64,000 nucleotides of DNA from Telopea speciosissima. Lineage: Eukaryota > Streptophyta > Magnoliopsida > Proteales > Proteaceae. Positions within the stretch are counted from its first letter, which is position 1. Each line of letters opens with the position of its first letter. A program made the translations under genes and the position numbers. The DNA is taken from assembly GCF_018873765.1 (NCBI RefSeq), contig NC_057920.1:31893267-31957266 (forward strand). The letters run 5' to 3'. Below are positions 47,366 to 58,710 of this stretch, piece by piece. The notes under the pieces are model-generated. The model was not told the DNA's origin, made no database searches, and was given only the letters and a program-made list of their open reading frames with translations.

Positions 47366-49072
47366 TGATGAGCACATTTATGTGTGAAATCTTAGGACAT
47401 AAAGCATACATTTTACCACATTGGACAGAGTTACTCGGTGTTTTCTTGTGCTTTTTAGGTTTTAGGTGAATTCTTATGAAAATGGAGGAGATGATGCTAA
47501 GAAAATATTTTTAAGCTATTTAGAGGTGTTAATGGCATGGATACGTAGCCCATCGAGTCAGCTTCTTAACGGTTCAAACGGCACTTGATTCCGAGTTGAA
47601 ACGAAGAAGTTACGGCCGTTTCCGTAACGAAGCGCGAAAATGGTCTATAGGGGTTTATTTGTAATTATTTATAGTCGGCCGGGGACAAAGTGAAGCAAAA
47701 GTTCGGATTCTAGGGGCCTTAATGAAATAACCAGAAGTTATATTTCCTGCACCCGAAAGATTCCATTTGGAGGGCTCTGGACAGTCCAACTTCAACTTGA
47801 GATATCTTGGGCTCCCCAACTCCAAATTGGACGAAATTTGGGTCTATTTTGGGTGATTTTTTGCAAGGAACACAATGGTGAGGCCTATATAAGCACCCCA
47901 TGCTCCACGTTTTCTGAAGGATAGAATAGGTATTTTATTTATTCTTGAAGGAATCCTAGTCATCACCCTTACTCTCTCTCTCCACCAACTTCTCAAGGGC
48001 ACTTTTGAAATTCTACTTGGGATAGATTTATTTTGAAAGATATTCTCTCACCTATGGAAAGTTGAAAAGTCAAAGATGCTTTGATTTTATTGCTGGGAGA
48101 AGATATCTACAAAGAAAAGGAAACACTTGTTAGAATTGGAAGTTTACTTTTCTAGAAATAGAAGGTCTATGTAAACAATCTTCTCTTATTCTTCTTTCTA
48201 TTTTTTTTTCTTTTTTCTTAGGATTCAAGGCATTGTAAAAGAGGAAGGAGAAGAGAATATTCTCTTTTCTTAGGGAATATTTCTCCCACACTTCCCTCTT
48301 CTCTCTTCTCCTCTCTTCCCTCTATAAATACCCCTTGCCCTTTGGGTTGTAGAGGTTAGTTTTTTAGTTAAGTTTTTAGTTAGTTTCTAGTTCAATTTTA
48401 ATTCAGTTTTTTTAGTATAATTTTTACTTCATTCACTTAGTGAAATTTTCTTTTCTTTTCTTATTTTTGGCTTAAGTTCTTAGTTTTGATTTCAAGTCCT
48501 TAGTTTTGATTTCATAAGTCTAGTTTAATGGTTGTAATAGTTGTAGTTTAAAGCTTCCTAGTCTAAGTTCCTATGTTGATGACAAGACATGGAGATTTAG
48601 AAGAGGAAGCCATGGTGAGTTTATTCAAGTATTCAAGCACATCAAAGTATCTTATTCTCTAAACCCTTAATCTCATTCTCCCTTTCCTCTATCTCTCTCT
48701 ATCTTCTTCTTCTTCTCCCTCTATTTCTTTTATTTTTTTATATGGTTGTGGTTTGTGGATGCACTTTTATTCCCTTATTCCTTTTTATGTGGTTATTATG
48801 TGTAGCTGCATTTTTAGTCCTTTCAATTTGCGTTAGTCTGATAGATTAGATGCTCATGTGTTAGGACACCAATTTAATCCCTTAATTTTGTTAGATGCTT
48901 ATGAGTTAGGATGCATTAATTTTCATTAATTTAATTAGTTTAATTTAACACTTTAATTTGGTTCACTTTGCATTACTTTTAAGTTAGTTAAATAGAGTGG
49001 CGTATATCTCCTCGTGTTTGACCCGTAGCTACGATTGACCCGTACGTTTGCAGTATTATTTTAACTCAAACA
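47366..49072 (+). repeat. 3' LTR of A2 (1707 bp)
   Basis: Collinear with the 5' LTR; TATAAATA at 48323-48330. Ends CAAACA followed by the ATATA duplication. Confidence 0.95.
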
Positions 49073-50333
49073 ATATATAACAGAGTATGAGCCCCACTAA
49101 GCTCATGAGCAAATATATCATCATGCATGCACGTGCAATCACAATCCACATGATCCTTCATGATATGCAAGTCCAGATTATTTATTAGCCACCAAACAAT
49201 ACAACTAAGTCAGGTCTATGCTACTACAATCCCCAATACATGTATCCCTGGTACGGGCTTCTAACCCCTTCCTGCGATACACCCATTGAGTTGTTGGAGA
49301 GGACCAGTCAGCTCCCGCATCAGTCACTAAGGTCAGCCCGACCAGCCCTCTGTGATTAACCCATGGGACAATCCATTTCTTTTCTCTTTTCTTTTCTTTC
49401 ATGGCTTATAGCCCGGCATATAGCTCATAGTTCTATTCATTTCTTTTCTCTTTTTCTCATATACATATGGTCGCCCCCACAGGCATCCAACACCTTAACT
49501 CCTCAAGGGTGCGTAGCACGGGTGATGAAACTCTAACCCGATGTCTATATGGCATCGTATGAGTCAGGTGGTGTCAATCGCATCCCATACTACGGGCTAC
49601 CACAGGCCTCATTTCCAAGCCGACTATGACATCTAGTCTAACATTCACAATCATCATACAAGAATTCACAGTGTTGATCAACAAACACTCATTATGCAGT
49701 GATTTGAGTAGTTTGAAACAGAAGTAAATAACACAGCATTTATATTCACAATTCTTAATAGCCGGCACAGTATTATAATTACACTTGCACATCTGATAAT
49801 ATTATTCACTCACCTGAGTTTGGTTTTAGATACTCGGTTGCAAACTCAGTTCCAACAACAGTCTGGTTGTTAACCTCGAGCGCTGGATCAATTCCTAGAT
49901 ATAAATCAAAAGTTGTCATGTTAAGTTTTCAGTCTATCACTAGTACTCCTAGGGTTAACCTAAGCTTACTGGGTTGACCCAGTGCTTGATTGGTACTCAT
50001 TTGGGATCACTGGGCCTTGCACTGGGCCTTAGGCTCATGCCCCGGTGCATCATCCAGTGTCAGTGGTACAAGGGTAAATTGGTCATTTTCAATAGTTGTA
50101 CCTGACCCTAGGTCAGATCAGGTCCACAGTGCTGTCCACAGCTTGCCTGTGCTGTAGGACCAAGCACATCAGGGTTTCCTTCACCTGCAGGGCACACTAG
50201 GGTTCCAAATCATTTATTTTATAAGAACAGATGTGAGGAAGGGCTTTTTGGTCATTTACCAACCTCCTACAGTGCCATAAGGTCAATGGGTGAGGTTCCC
50301 AGAGCCAGATCATCATTCCAGCAATTTTCCATT

Positions 50334-50384
50334 CACTGGGCGATGGCTCTGGGCGATGTCTGCATCGCCCAATGCATCGCCTAG
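50334..50384. repeat. Palindromic module 2 of LTR X
   Basis: CACTGGGCGATGG, CTCTGGGCGATGT, CATCGCCCAATG, CATCGCC in that order: two forward and two reverse units. Confidence 0.8.
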
Positions 50385-51344
50385 AGGCTGCAATCGATAA
50401 ATGGGCTGAGATTCCAAGGTGGGGCTTTATGGGCAGTGTGCACAACAGCACCCCATGCATGTTAGGGTGCTGGGTACCCCCTAGGGTGGTCTTCATTTTG
50501 ATCCAAATGAATCCTCCATCAGGCCCACCACTTTGCTGCCAGAGGCTGCCCAGATAGCCCAGTGAATAGTATCATAGGGTTTTCTTCAAGCATGGATCTT
50601 AGTCTCAACCACATGTAAGGATGGAAACACCTGAGATTTGATGATTAATGGTTGCAATCATCAAGGGTTAGGTCTGTGCAGCCATGGTTCACATCCAGGG
50701 TTCCAAATCACAGGGCAATAGGGTAAACTGGCAGTGCAGCTGTGCACAACCAGATTTCGGCCCAAGGAACAGTAGAACAGCGTACTAAAATTAAACATAA
50801 ATCACAGATCTCCCATGCTCAAGGCTTGCATGGCAGATCTAGAGTTGTCCAAGGCAAGCCCTAGCTGTTCTAGGCTGCTCAGGAAGTAGAAACACATCAA
50901 ACACAAAGAAGAAATGAAGGCAGCAGGTTTTTATAAAGGTTTTATACCTACACAGGGAAGAGAAGCTTGATCCCAAGCTTGGATGGGTGGCAGCCTTCAA
51001 TCCCCTTCCTTCTTCTTCTTCTTTCTTCTTCTCCTTCCTCTTCTTTCTCTCTTCTTTCTCTCTTTTCTCCCCTCACGGTTCCAACAGAGCTAAGAGCTCT
51101 AAATGAGCTCAAGACCCTTCTATTTATAGGCCCAGCCCACACTAAGGCTTGTTTGGCTGTGAAGGCCCCTTTTAAAAATGGGTTTTTAAACCAATTCTGA
51201 CTGATTCTGGACACACTGGTGGGGTCCATAGTGAACTAAGGGTGTGAGGCGCTCCCTCAGACTCCCCTCTATCTATGGAGGGTGGCCATGTTCATATTGG
51301 GTGGTCCCCATAATTAAAAATTATTAAAAATGTACTATTTCACT

Positions 51345-51397
51345 CACTGGGCAATGTCACTGGGCCATGCTGCTTCGCCCAGTGCCATTGCCCAGAG
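51345..51397. repeat. Palindromic module 1 of LTR X
   Basis: CACTGGGCAATG, CACTGGGCCATGC, then GCTTCGCCCAGTG and CCATTGCCCAGAG: nested inverted units. Confidence 0.85.
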
Positions 51398-51748
51398 AAT
51401 TCCAGCAACCTAAAATTCAATGGGGCTTGCACAGGGGTTTGACCCTTGGTCAGGGCATTGTCCCCACATGACTTACAGAATATTTTACATACTTTTTTAG
51501 AGGTGGGTCCCACTATTTGGGGAGGAGAGAGATTACCTGGGATCCAGGCCATACATTATGCTATGAGCTGTGTAAGAGCAGGGGTCTGCTATCCACCTAC
51601 TGACAGGCATGTAGGATGATCCACACAGGGTTTCCTCATCAATCCAAACCACTGGAGTGATACTCCATAGTGTTCTTGGTTGCCTGATCAGGGGTTCCTG
51701 TCCTTCAATCAAAATTCTAGCCGATCAGGAGCAGGGTTTGACAGCTGT

Positions 51749-52660
51749 TATGGAGTGGGAAGCACCAAAGAATGCGGGGGAGATCCATAGCTTTTTAGGA
51801 TTGGTTGGTTACTATCGATGCTTTATTGAGAACTTCTCATGTGTATCTGCCCCCATGACCAAATTAACCCGAAAGGGAGTGAAATTCATTTGGTCTGATG
51901 AATGTAAGAAGAGTTTCCAGGAATTGAAGGGGAAGTTGAGTAAAACACCGGTCTTGACATTACCTGATGGCACAGGTGGGATGACTATCTACAATGATGC
52001 TTCAGGATTAGGATTAGGATGCATATTGATGCAAAATGGGAAGGTGGTGGCCTATGCTTTGAGACAATTGAAGAGTTACGAGAAGAACTACCCCACTCAT
52101 GACCTTGAGTTGGTGGCGATCATTTTTGCATTGAAGATTTGGCGCCACTCCTTGTACGGTGAGAGAAGTGAGATCTACAGTGATCATAAAAATTTGAAAT
52201 ACTTCTTTACATAGAAGGAGCTAAACATGAGGCAGAGGCGATGGTTAGAACTGCTGATGGACTACAACTGCACAATTCACTATCACCCAGGCAAGGCAAA
52301 GGTGGTAGTGGATGCCTTTAGCCAAAAATTCCAAACTACATCCTAGGCGGCATTGACCACTTGTAAGCAGTTGGTTGAGGAAGCTCGCCAAATGGAGCTT
52401 GAGGTGCTGGTGGAGGGAGAGTCAATATTAGTAGCCACCCTACTTGAGCAGGGTATGATTGACGATGCAATGGTATCCTTAGCAGCTCTCACCATGCAAT
52501 CATCCTTGCTCGAGAGGGTCAAGGAAGCTCAACCCAATGACCCTGAATTTCAGGAGTTGATAAAGAGGGCTTAGGGTGGACATGACTCCGATACAGACTT
52601 CACCGTATCTGAGGATGGCATACTTAGATTTTGAGGAAGGGTTTGCATACCTAATGATGA
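51749..52660 (+). pseudogene. D1 RT connection and RNase H
   Basis: Continues RT after solo [24 protein letters not shown], then [24 protein letters not shown], RNase H ([58 protein letters not shown]). The first RNase H motif has N-D-A-S where C-D-A-S is common. TAG stops are at about 52214, 52346 and 52572 and a TGA at about 52634, the latter probably an Arg codon before decay. Confidence 0.9.
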
Positions 52661-53549
52661 TGAATTAAAGAAAGAGGTATTGAGCGAGGCTCACTATTCA
52701 CCATACTCGGTACATTCAGGTAGCACCAAGATCTATAAGGATTTGAAGCAGAGATATTGGTGGTATGGTATGAAGGTAGATGTAGCCGTTTATGTTTCCC
52801 GATGCCTAACCTGTCAGCAGGTAAAGGTCGAGAGGCAACGACCCCATGGGCTACTACAACCGATGCCTATCCTGGATTGGAAGTGGGACAACATCATCAT
52901 AGATTTTGTCACTGGTTTACCTCACACATCTAGAGGGGTAGACTCCATTTGGGTCATTATGGATCGGTTGACCAAGGCAGCACACTTCATTCTTATGAAG
53001 ATGACATATAGTATGGACCGGCTGGCCAAACTTTACATCAATAATGTGGTTCGCTTACATGGTGTGCCGGTTAGCATTGTTTTGAATCGGGACCCGAGGT
53101 TTACTTTGAGAGTTTGGGGTGGTTTTCAGAAGGCCTTAGGCTCATTACTAAGCCTTAGCATAGCTTTTCATCCCCAAACCGATGGACAGTCGGAGCGTAC
53201 CATCCACACATTGGAGGATATGCTTAGGGCATGTGCTATTGACATGAAGGGTAGCTGGGATGAGTACATTGCCCTCGTTGAATTTTCTAACAATAGTAGC
53301 TATCAGGAATCCATTGGCATGGCACCTTTCGAAGCCAGTATGGGAGGAAGTGTTAGACTCCACTGTATTGGGATGAGGTTGGCAAACAACGCATCTTTGG
53401 ACCGGACTCGATTTAGAAAACATGTGAGGCAGTAGATTTGATTCGGGAACGGTTGAAGACCACTCAAGCAAGACAGAAGAGTTATGCTGATGCCAGACAA
53501 AAGGACCTCGAGTTTGAGGTAGGGGAGAAAGTGTTCCTCAGGGTTTCAC
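52661..53549 (+). pseudogene. D1 integrase (C-terminus cut by LTR Y)
   Basis: The zinc part (EAHYSPYSVHSGSTK ... CLTCQQVK) and core are well preserved: Asp in IIIDFVTGLP and Glu in DGQSERTIHTLEDML. The middle catalytic residue is lost: the usual SDRDPRFT reads LNRDPRFT, Asp to Asn. A one-base frame change occurs at about 53433. The reading then continues through a YADARQK/EVGEKVFLRVS-type segment to 53549, where LTR Y begins, so any chromodomain is missing. Confidence 0.9.
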
Positions 53550-53896
53550 TGTCAAACCCTGCTCTTGACTGGCTGGAACTTTGATTGAAGGACAGGAACT
53601 CCTGACTAGGCAACCAAGAACACTATGGAGTATCACTCTAGTGATTTGGATTGATGAAGAAACCCTGTGCATGTCTTCCTACATACCTGTCAGAAGATGG
53701 ACAACTGACCCCTGCAACTGCACAGCTCACAGCATTATGTATGGCCTAGACTCTAGGTAATCTCTCTCCTCTCCATAACTATGGGACCCACCACTGGAAA
53801 TGTGTGTAAAAGGTTCTAATTGGCATGTACAGATAATGCCCTGACCATGGGTCAAACCCCTGTGCAAAACCCACTGAGTTTCAGCCTTGTTGGAAT

Positions 53897-53949
53897 CACT
53901 GGTCGATGCACTGGGCGATGCAGGCAACGCCCAGAGCTATCGCCCAGTG
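53897..53949. repeat. Palindromic module 1 of LTR Y
   Basis: CACTGGTCGATG, CACTGGGCGATGC, AACGCCCAGAG, TATCGCCCAGTG; 347 bp from the LTR start. Confidence 0.82.
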
Positions 53950-54830
53950 TGCAAAATAGCATCTTTAAATGATTTTAAATTATGGGGACCACCCATAATG
54001 GACATGGGTACCTTCCATAGATAGAGGGGAGTCTGAGGGACCACCTCATACCCCTGGATCACTGTGGAGCCCACCAGTGTGCCCAGAATGGTTGAGAATG
54101 CAGTCAAGAATGCATTCTGGGAATGGACCTTAGCAGCCAAACAGACCCTAGTATGGGCTGGGCCTATAAATAGCAGTGCCATGGGCTCATTTAGAGAAGA
54201 GAAGAAGGAAGGAAGGGAGGAGCAGCTCACACATCTGAGCTCAGATTTCGTGGCACCCAAGCTTAGCTCAGGTATATAATCATTGCCCCTACCTGCTGCT
54301 CCCTTTGAATGCCTATGCTTTGGATGATTTTTTGCTCTCTGGCAGCCCAGAACAGCTGGGAACTGCCTAGAACTGCCTCAGATTTGCCATGCAAGCATGA
54401 AGCATGGAAGATCTGAGAATTTGAAGTAAAAATATAGATATGTTCTGTTGATCTTGAAGCCAAAATCTAGATGTGCATGGCTGTACTGCCAGATGCACTG
54501 TTATTTGGTAGTTTGGAGCCCTGGATGCAAGCCCTGGCTGCATGGGACCTATCCCTAGGTGGTAGCAGCCTTGAATCATCATTTTACATTTGTTTCCAGC
54601 CTTGCATGTGGCCAAAATCCAGATTTGCTACTGAAGAAAACCCTGTGATACTATTCACTGGGCTTCTGGGTAGCCTCTGGCAGCCAAGTGGTGGGCCCAG
54701 TAGAGAATCCATATGGACCAAAATAAAGATCCCCTGGGGGTACCTAATACCCTAACATGCATGGGGAGATGATTTGGTCACTGCCCATAAGCAGCAACCT
54801 AGGAATCTTAGCCACATCTTGGTTTGAAGA

Positions 54831-54871
54831 CTCGGGGCGATGCACCCAACGCCCAGAGCCATCGCCCAATG
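54831..54871. repeat. Palindromic module 2 of LTR Y
   Basis: CTCGGGGCGATGC, AACGCCCAGAG, CATCGCCCAATG: one forward and two reverse units. Confidence 0.72.
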
Positions 54872-55459
54872 AGGGATTTGCTGCTGTTTTGATGTTCTGA
54901 CTTAGGGGACCTCACCCATTGGTCAGATAACTGTATGGGGAGGTGGAAAATGACCAAATTGCCCTCCACACATCTGTCCATAGGAAGGAATACCTTGGAA
55001 ACCCAAGTGGGCCCCGTAGGACTTGGAAACCCTGCCTGTGCTTGGTCGTGCAACACTGTCAAGTCGAGGACAGAACTGTAAGCCTATTATGACCTAGGGT
55101 CAGGTGCTAATTGTCAAACCCTACCTCTGACTGACTAGAAATTTTGATTGAAGGGCAGGAACACCTGATCAGGCAACCAGGATCACTGTGGAGCATCACC
55201 CTAGTGACTTGGATTGATGAAGAAACCCTATGTGGATCATCCTACATGCCTGTCAATAGGTGGACAGTAGACCCCTACAAATGTATAACTCATTGCCTGA
55301 TATATGGTTTGGATCCCAGGTAATCTCTCTCCTCCTTATAATGGTGCAACCCACCTATGTAAAAATGTGCCAAAAACCCCTAATGGGCATGTGGGGACAA
55401 TACCCTGACCAAGGGTCAAACCCCTGTGCAAGCCCATTGAATTTCAGCTTGTTGGAATT

Positions 55460-55512
55460 CTCTGGACGATGGCACTGGGCGATGCAGCAAGGCCCAGTGA
55501 CATCGCCCAGTG
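55460..55512. repeat. Palindromic module 1 of LTR Z
   Basis: CTCTGGACGATGG, CACTGGGCGATGC, AGGCCCAGTG, CATCGCCCAGTG; 348 bp from the LTR start. Confidence 0.82.
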
Positions 55513-55727
55513 ACTGATTTTGAATATTTTAATGGATTTTATTTGTGGTAACCACCCAATATGAACATGGGTACCCTCCACTGATAGAGGGAAGTCTGAG
55601 GGACCACCTCATGCTCTTGGTTCACTATGGACCCCTCCAGTGAGCCCAGAATCAGTCAGAATCAGTTTAAAAACTGATTTTTAAAAAGGGCCTTCACAGG
55701 CAAACATGCCTCAGAGAAGGGGGGGTC

Positions 55728-55735
55728 TATAAATA
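55728..55735 (+). promoter_or_regulatory. TATA box of D2 LTR
   Basis: TATAAATA at the same offset (615-616 bp) as in LTRs X (51128-51121, minus) and Y (54165-54172). Confidence 0.75.
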
Positions 55736-56460
55736 GGAGGGGTCTGAGCTTTCTATCTGTTGGAGAAACCATGGGAGAGTAGAGAGAAAAGGAAGGAGAA
55801 GAAGAAGAAGGAGAAGAAGGAAGAAGGGAGGAAGAAGAAGGGCAGCTGCCACCACCTCCATCTAGGCTAGTATCGAGCCTCTCTTGGCTCTGTGCAGGTA
55901 TAAAACACCCTTATATGCTGTTGTTCCCTATCCCTTCCTTGCTTTCACTATGTTTATGCTCTCTGGGCAGCCCAAACTAGCTAGGGTTTGCCCAGATCTG
56001 ATCCAAATCAACCATGCAGACCTTATGCATGGAGGATCAGAGATTTTTATAGGAAAAAAAAAAGTCTGATATGCTGTTCTTGGGAGCCGAATCAGGCTGT
56101 GCCCTACCCCACTGCCTAGATTTACTCCAGATGAACTGATTGGAGTCTTGGATGCAAGCTAGGGCTACAAAGACCAAATCCTAGGTGGTTGCAGCCCTGA
56201 ACCATTGTTTTTTAGACTTTTCCAGCCTTGCATGTGGCTGAAATCAGATTCCCCAGCTTGGCAAAACCCTAGGACACTATTCACTGGGACTATCTGGGCA
56301 GCCATTGGCAACCTGATGATGGATCTGATGGAGGATCCAATTGGACCAATAGGTGGGCCATCTCAGGGGCTACCAAGCCCCCTTGACATGTAGGAGATCC
56401 AATCTGACCTCACCCCATAAGGCCCCACCTTGGAAACTCAGCCCATATTGATTCTACAGT

Positions 56461-56500
56461 CACTGGGCGATGCATTGGACGATGCAGACATCGCCCAGTG
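56461..56500. repeat. Palindromic module 2 of LTR Z
   Basis: CACTGGGCGATGC, TTGGACGATGC, CATCGCCCAGTG; 1349 bp from the LTR start. Confidence 0.82.
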
Positions 56501-58379
56501 AAGGAAAATTGGATGGATTGATGGACAGACTTGGGGGATCTCACCCTTTGACCCCTGGATACTGGGGGAAGTTTGAAAAATTACCAAAAAGCCCTTCCCC
56601 ACATCTGTCCTTGATTGGAAATGTTTTGGAACCCTAGTGGGCCCCGCAAGTGACAGGAACCCTGCTATGCTTGGTCCTGCAGCACGGGTAAGCTGTGGAC
56701 AGCACAGTGGACTTGATCTGACCTAGGGTCAGGTTCAACCATTGAAATGACTATTTTACCCTTTGTGCCACTGACACTGGTTGAGGCACCAGGATAAGAG
56801 CCTAAGGCCCAGTGCATGCCCTGTGATCCCAAATGAGTACCAACCAAGTATCGGGTCAACCTAGTAAGATTAGGGTAACCCTAGAAGTACTAGTGATAGA
56901 CTAAAACCCTAATATGACAACTTTTGATTTACATCTAGGAATTGATCCCGCGCTCGAGGACAATAATCAGACTATTGTTGGAACTGAGTTTGCAAACGAG
57001 TATCTAGAATTCAACTCAAGTGAGTGAATAATGCTATCATGTGTGCATGTGTAATTATGATACTATGCCGACTAATCAGAATTAAATCATATATGTTGTG
57101 TTATTTATTTCTGTTCAAACTACTCAAATCACTACATAATGACTGTCTATTGATCAATACTGTGAATTCTTATATGATAATTGTGATTGTTAGACTAGAT
57201 GTCATAGTCGGCTTGGAAATGAGGCCCATGGTAGCCCGTAGTATGGGATGTGGTTGACACAACTTGACTCATACGATGCCATATAGACATGGGGCTAGAG
57301 TTTCATCACCCATGCTACGCACCCTTGCCAACAGGGGTTAAGGTGTCGGATGCCTGTGGGGGAGACCATCAGAAAATGAGAATAGAGAAAATGGAATGAT
57401 AGAACACCGGAATGGTGCATGAATGAAAGGACACCGGAATGGTGCATATGGGCTATAAGCCAGAAAAGAAATGGATTGTCCCACGCGTTAATCACAAAGG
57501 GCTGGTCGGGCTAACCTTGGTGACTGATGCGGGAGCTGACTGGTCCTCTCTGACAACTCAATGGGTGTATCGCGGGAAGGGGTTAGAAGCCTACACCTGG
57601 GATACATGTATTGGGGATTGTAGTAGCACTAACTGGCTTAGTTGTATTGTTTGGTGGCTAATAAATAATCTGGACTTGCACATCATGTAGGATCATATGA
57701 ACTGTGAATTGTGATTACATGTGCATGCATTATTGATGTTATTTGCTCATGAGCTCGGTGGAGCTCATACTCTATTGTACAATGTTTTTCTTAGATGATT
57801 TTGCAGATCGATGCTAGTGTGGCATGGAGGCTTATCTTGAGGAGGAGAATCCTGGTTGTTACGATGATGTTGGTGTGGACCCCGACGGAGGTCATACCGA
57901 TCCTACATACTTTTTCGGTGGTCATTGATGAAGACCGTTGAGAAGTGCTTCTGATGCTTTTTATTTTGGGGACTCCTTTTTGTTCTTGCTAGGAATTCAT
58001 CCCCGTTTTGACTGTGGATCAATTGTAGTTTCTTTATACTTCTTTTTTGGGGTTGAGTATGCTCACCCTGTATATGTCTAAGTATGTAGTTCTGTTCTTA
58101 TCAGCTTTGTACTTATGCTTGTGGGTTGATGGGAAATGTACCAAAACAATCTTTCTTATGTATATATTATCATCATTTCCCCGTATCGCTATGCTTCCTT
58201 TTATTATTGAAATTGTAGTTTATCTGCAGCACTCTAATCTTACTTATGGTAATGAGATGAATGTGGTTCCATGAATGTAAGCATTGCTTCTTGATCCTTG
58301 GGATTTGGCGGATTGCTGTTATGCAATTTGGGTCACCTACCCAATCCTCCTAGGGGGTGGTTTGGGGTGTGACAGAGCT

Positions 58380-58391
58380 TGGTATCAGAGC
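58380..58391 (+). other. Primer-binding site of D2 (tRNA-iMet)
   Basis: TGGTATCAGAGC five bases after the LTR end. Confidence 0.92.
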
Positions 58392-58710
58392 GTGAGGCTC
58401 TCCTTACATTCATGGAGTGCAGACTAGGATTAATAAGTTTGAAATAATAAAATATGTAATAATTAAAAGCTACAAGGGAGGTAGTTGTAATTAAATAAAA
58501 AGGTGCATAATTTCCATTAAATAGATGATAACTGTGGTCAAGTAGCTACATAAGTTTCATTGCTAAACTGAAAGTTTAACAATTACATAGTTGATAAAAA
58601 AAAATTGAAACATCCGAAAGAAAAAAAAAATAGTACATAAGCCAAGCATAGAAAATAAAAAAAAAGTAATCATAACCACGAAGCATAAAATATCTGGAGC
58701 TGCACTGGAA

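Larger units (their letters stand above)
42449..49072 (+). mobile_element. Non-autonomous Athila-family element A2 (complete)
   Basis: 5' LTR 42449-44145, PBS, one ORF region, polypurine tract and 3' LTR 47366-49072. The target duplication ATATA is at 42444-42448 and 49073-49077. The internal region is only 3.2 kb and has no protease, RT, RNase H or integrase. LTRs, PBS and 3' tail are closely related to A1, which could have supplied the enzymes. The first 190 bases of the two LTRs differ at roughly 7 positions by eye. Confidence 0.95.
41838..51743 (-). mobile_element. Solo LTR X (Tekay/Del subfamily 2), split by Athila A2
   Basis: On the minus strand the LTR begins TGTCAAACCC at 51743 and ends GGGGTGTGACA at 41838. 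It is flanked by GCTGT on both sides (41833-41837 and 51744-51748), a perfect 5-bp target duplication. Without A2 it is about 3.28 kb, like LTR Z (3263 bp). No internal region or second LTR, so it arose by LTR-LTR recombination. TATAAATA (minus) is at 51121-51128, 615 bp from the LTR start, as in Y and Z. Confidence 0.93.
32702..53549 (+). mobile_element. Tekay/Del-type chromovirus element D1 (interrupted)
   Basis: Order: LTR B, tRNA-iMet PBS, a leader with a minus-strand ORF, gag, short intron, protease, RT to 41837, [solo LTR X containing A2], RNase H and integrase from 51749 to 53549. There it is cut by LTR Y, so the integrase C-terminal end, any chromodomain and the 3' LTR are outside or lost. 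RT motifs ([37 protein letters not shown]) are of the Tekay/Del type. Joining 41837 to 51749 restores a continuous RT-RNaseH reading after removal of the GCTGT duplication. Confidence 0.9.
53550..55111 (+). repeat. LTR Y (subfamily 2), left 1562 bp
   Basis: Begins TGTCAAACCC and is collinear with LTR Z from its start to the GACCTAGGGTCAGGT block, where D2 is inserted (55112). TATAAATA is at 54165-54172 (615 bp from the start). The rest of this LTR or element lies beyond D2, outside the window. Confidence 0.9.
55112..58374 (+). repeat. LTR Z, 5' LTR of D2 (3263 bp)
   Basis: TGTCAAACCC at the start, GGGGTGTGACA at the end. TATAAATA at 55728-55735, GA-rich leader (55770-55850), donor candidate TGTGCAG|GTATAAA at 55898. 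Modules at 55460 and 56461. Confidence 0.95.

Noticed and set aside
50967..51200. Leu/Ser-rich frame resembling a signal peptide
   Set aside because: Translation of the CT-rich leader of LTR X; the same region in Y and Z is not open.
57439..57690. Frame KKWIVPRVNHKGLVGLTLVTD, also at 49205
   Set aside because: Recurs only because LTR X and LTR Z are homologous; lies in the untranslated part of the LTR on opposite strands relative to the window.
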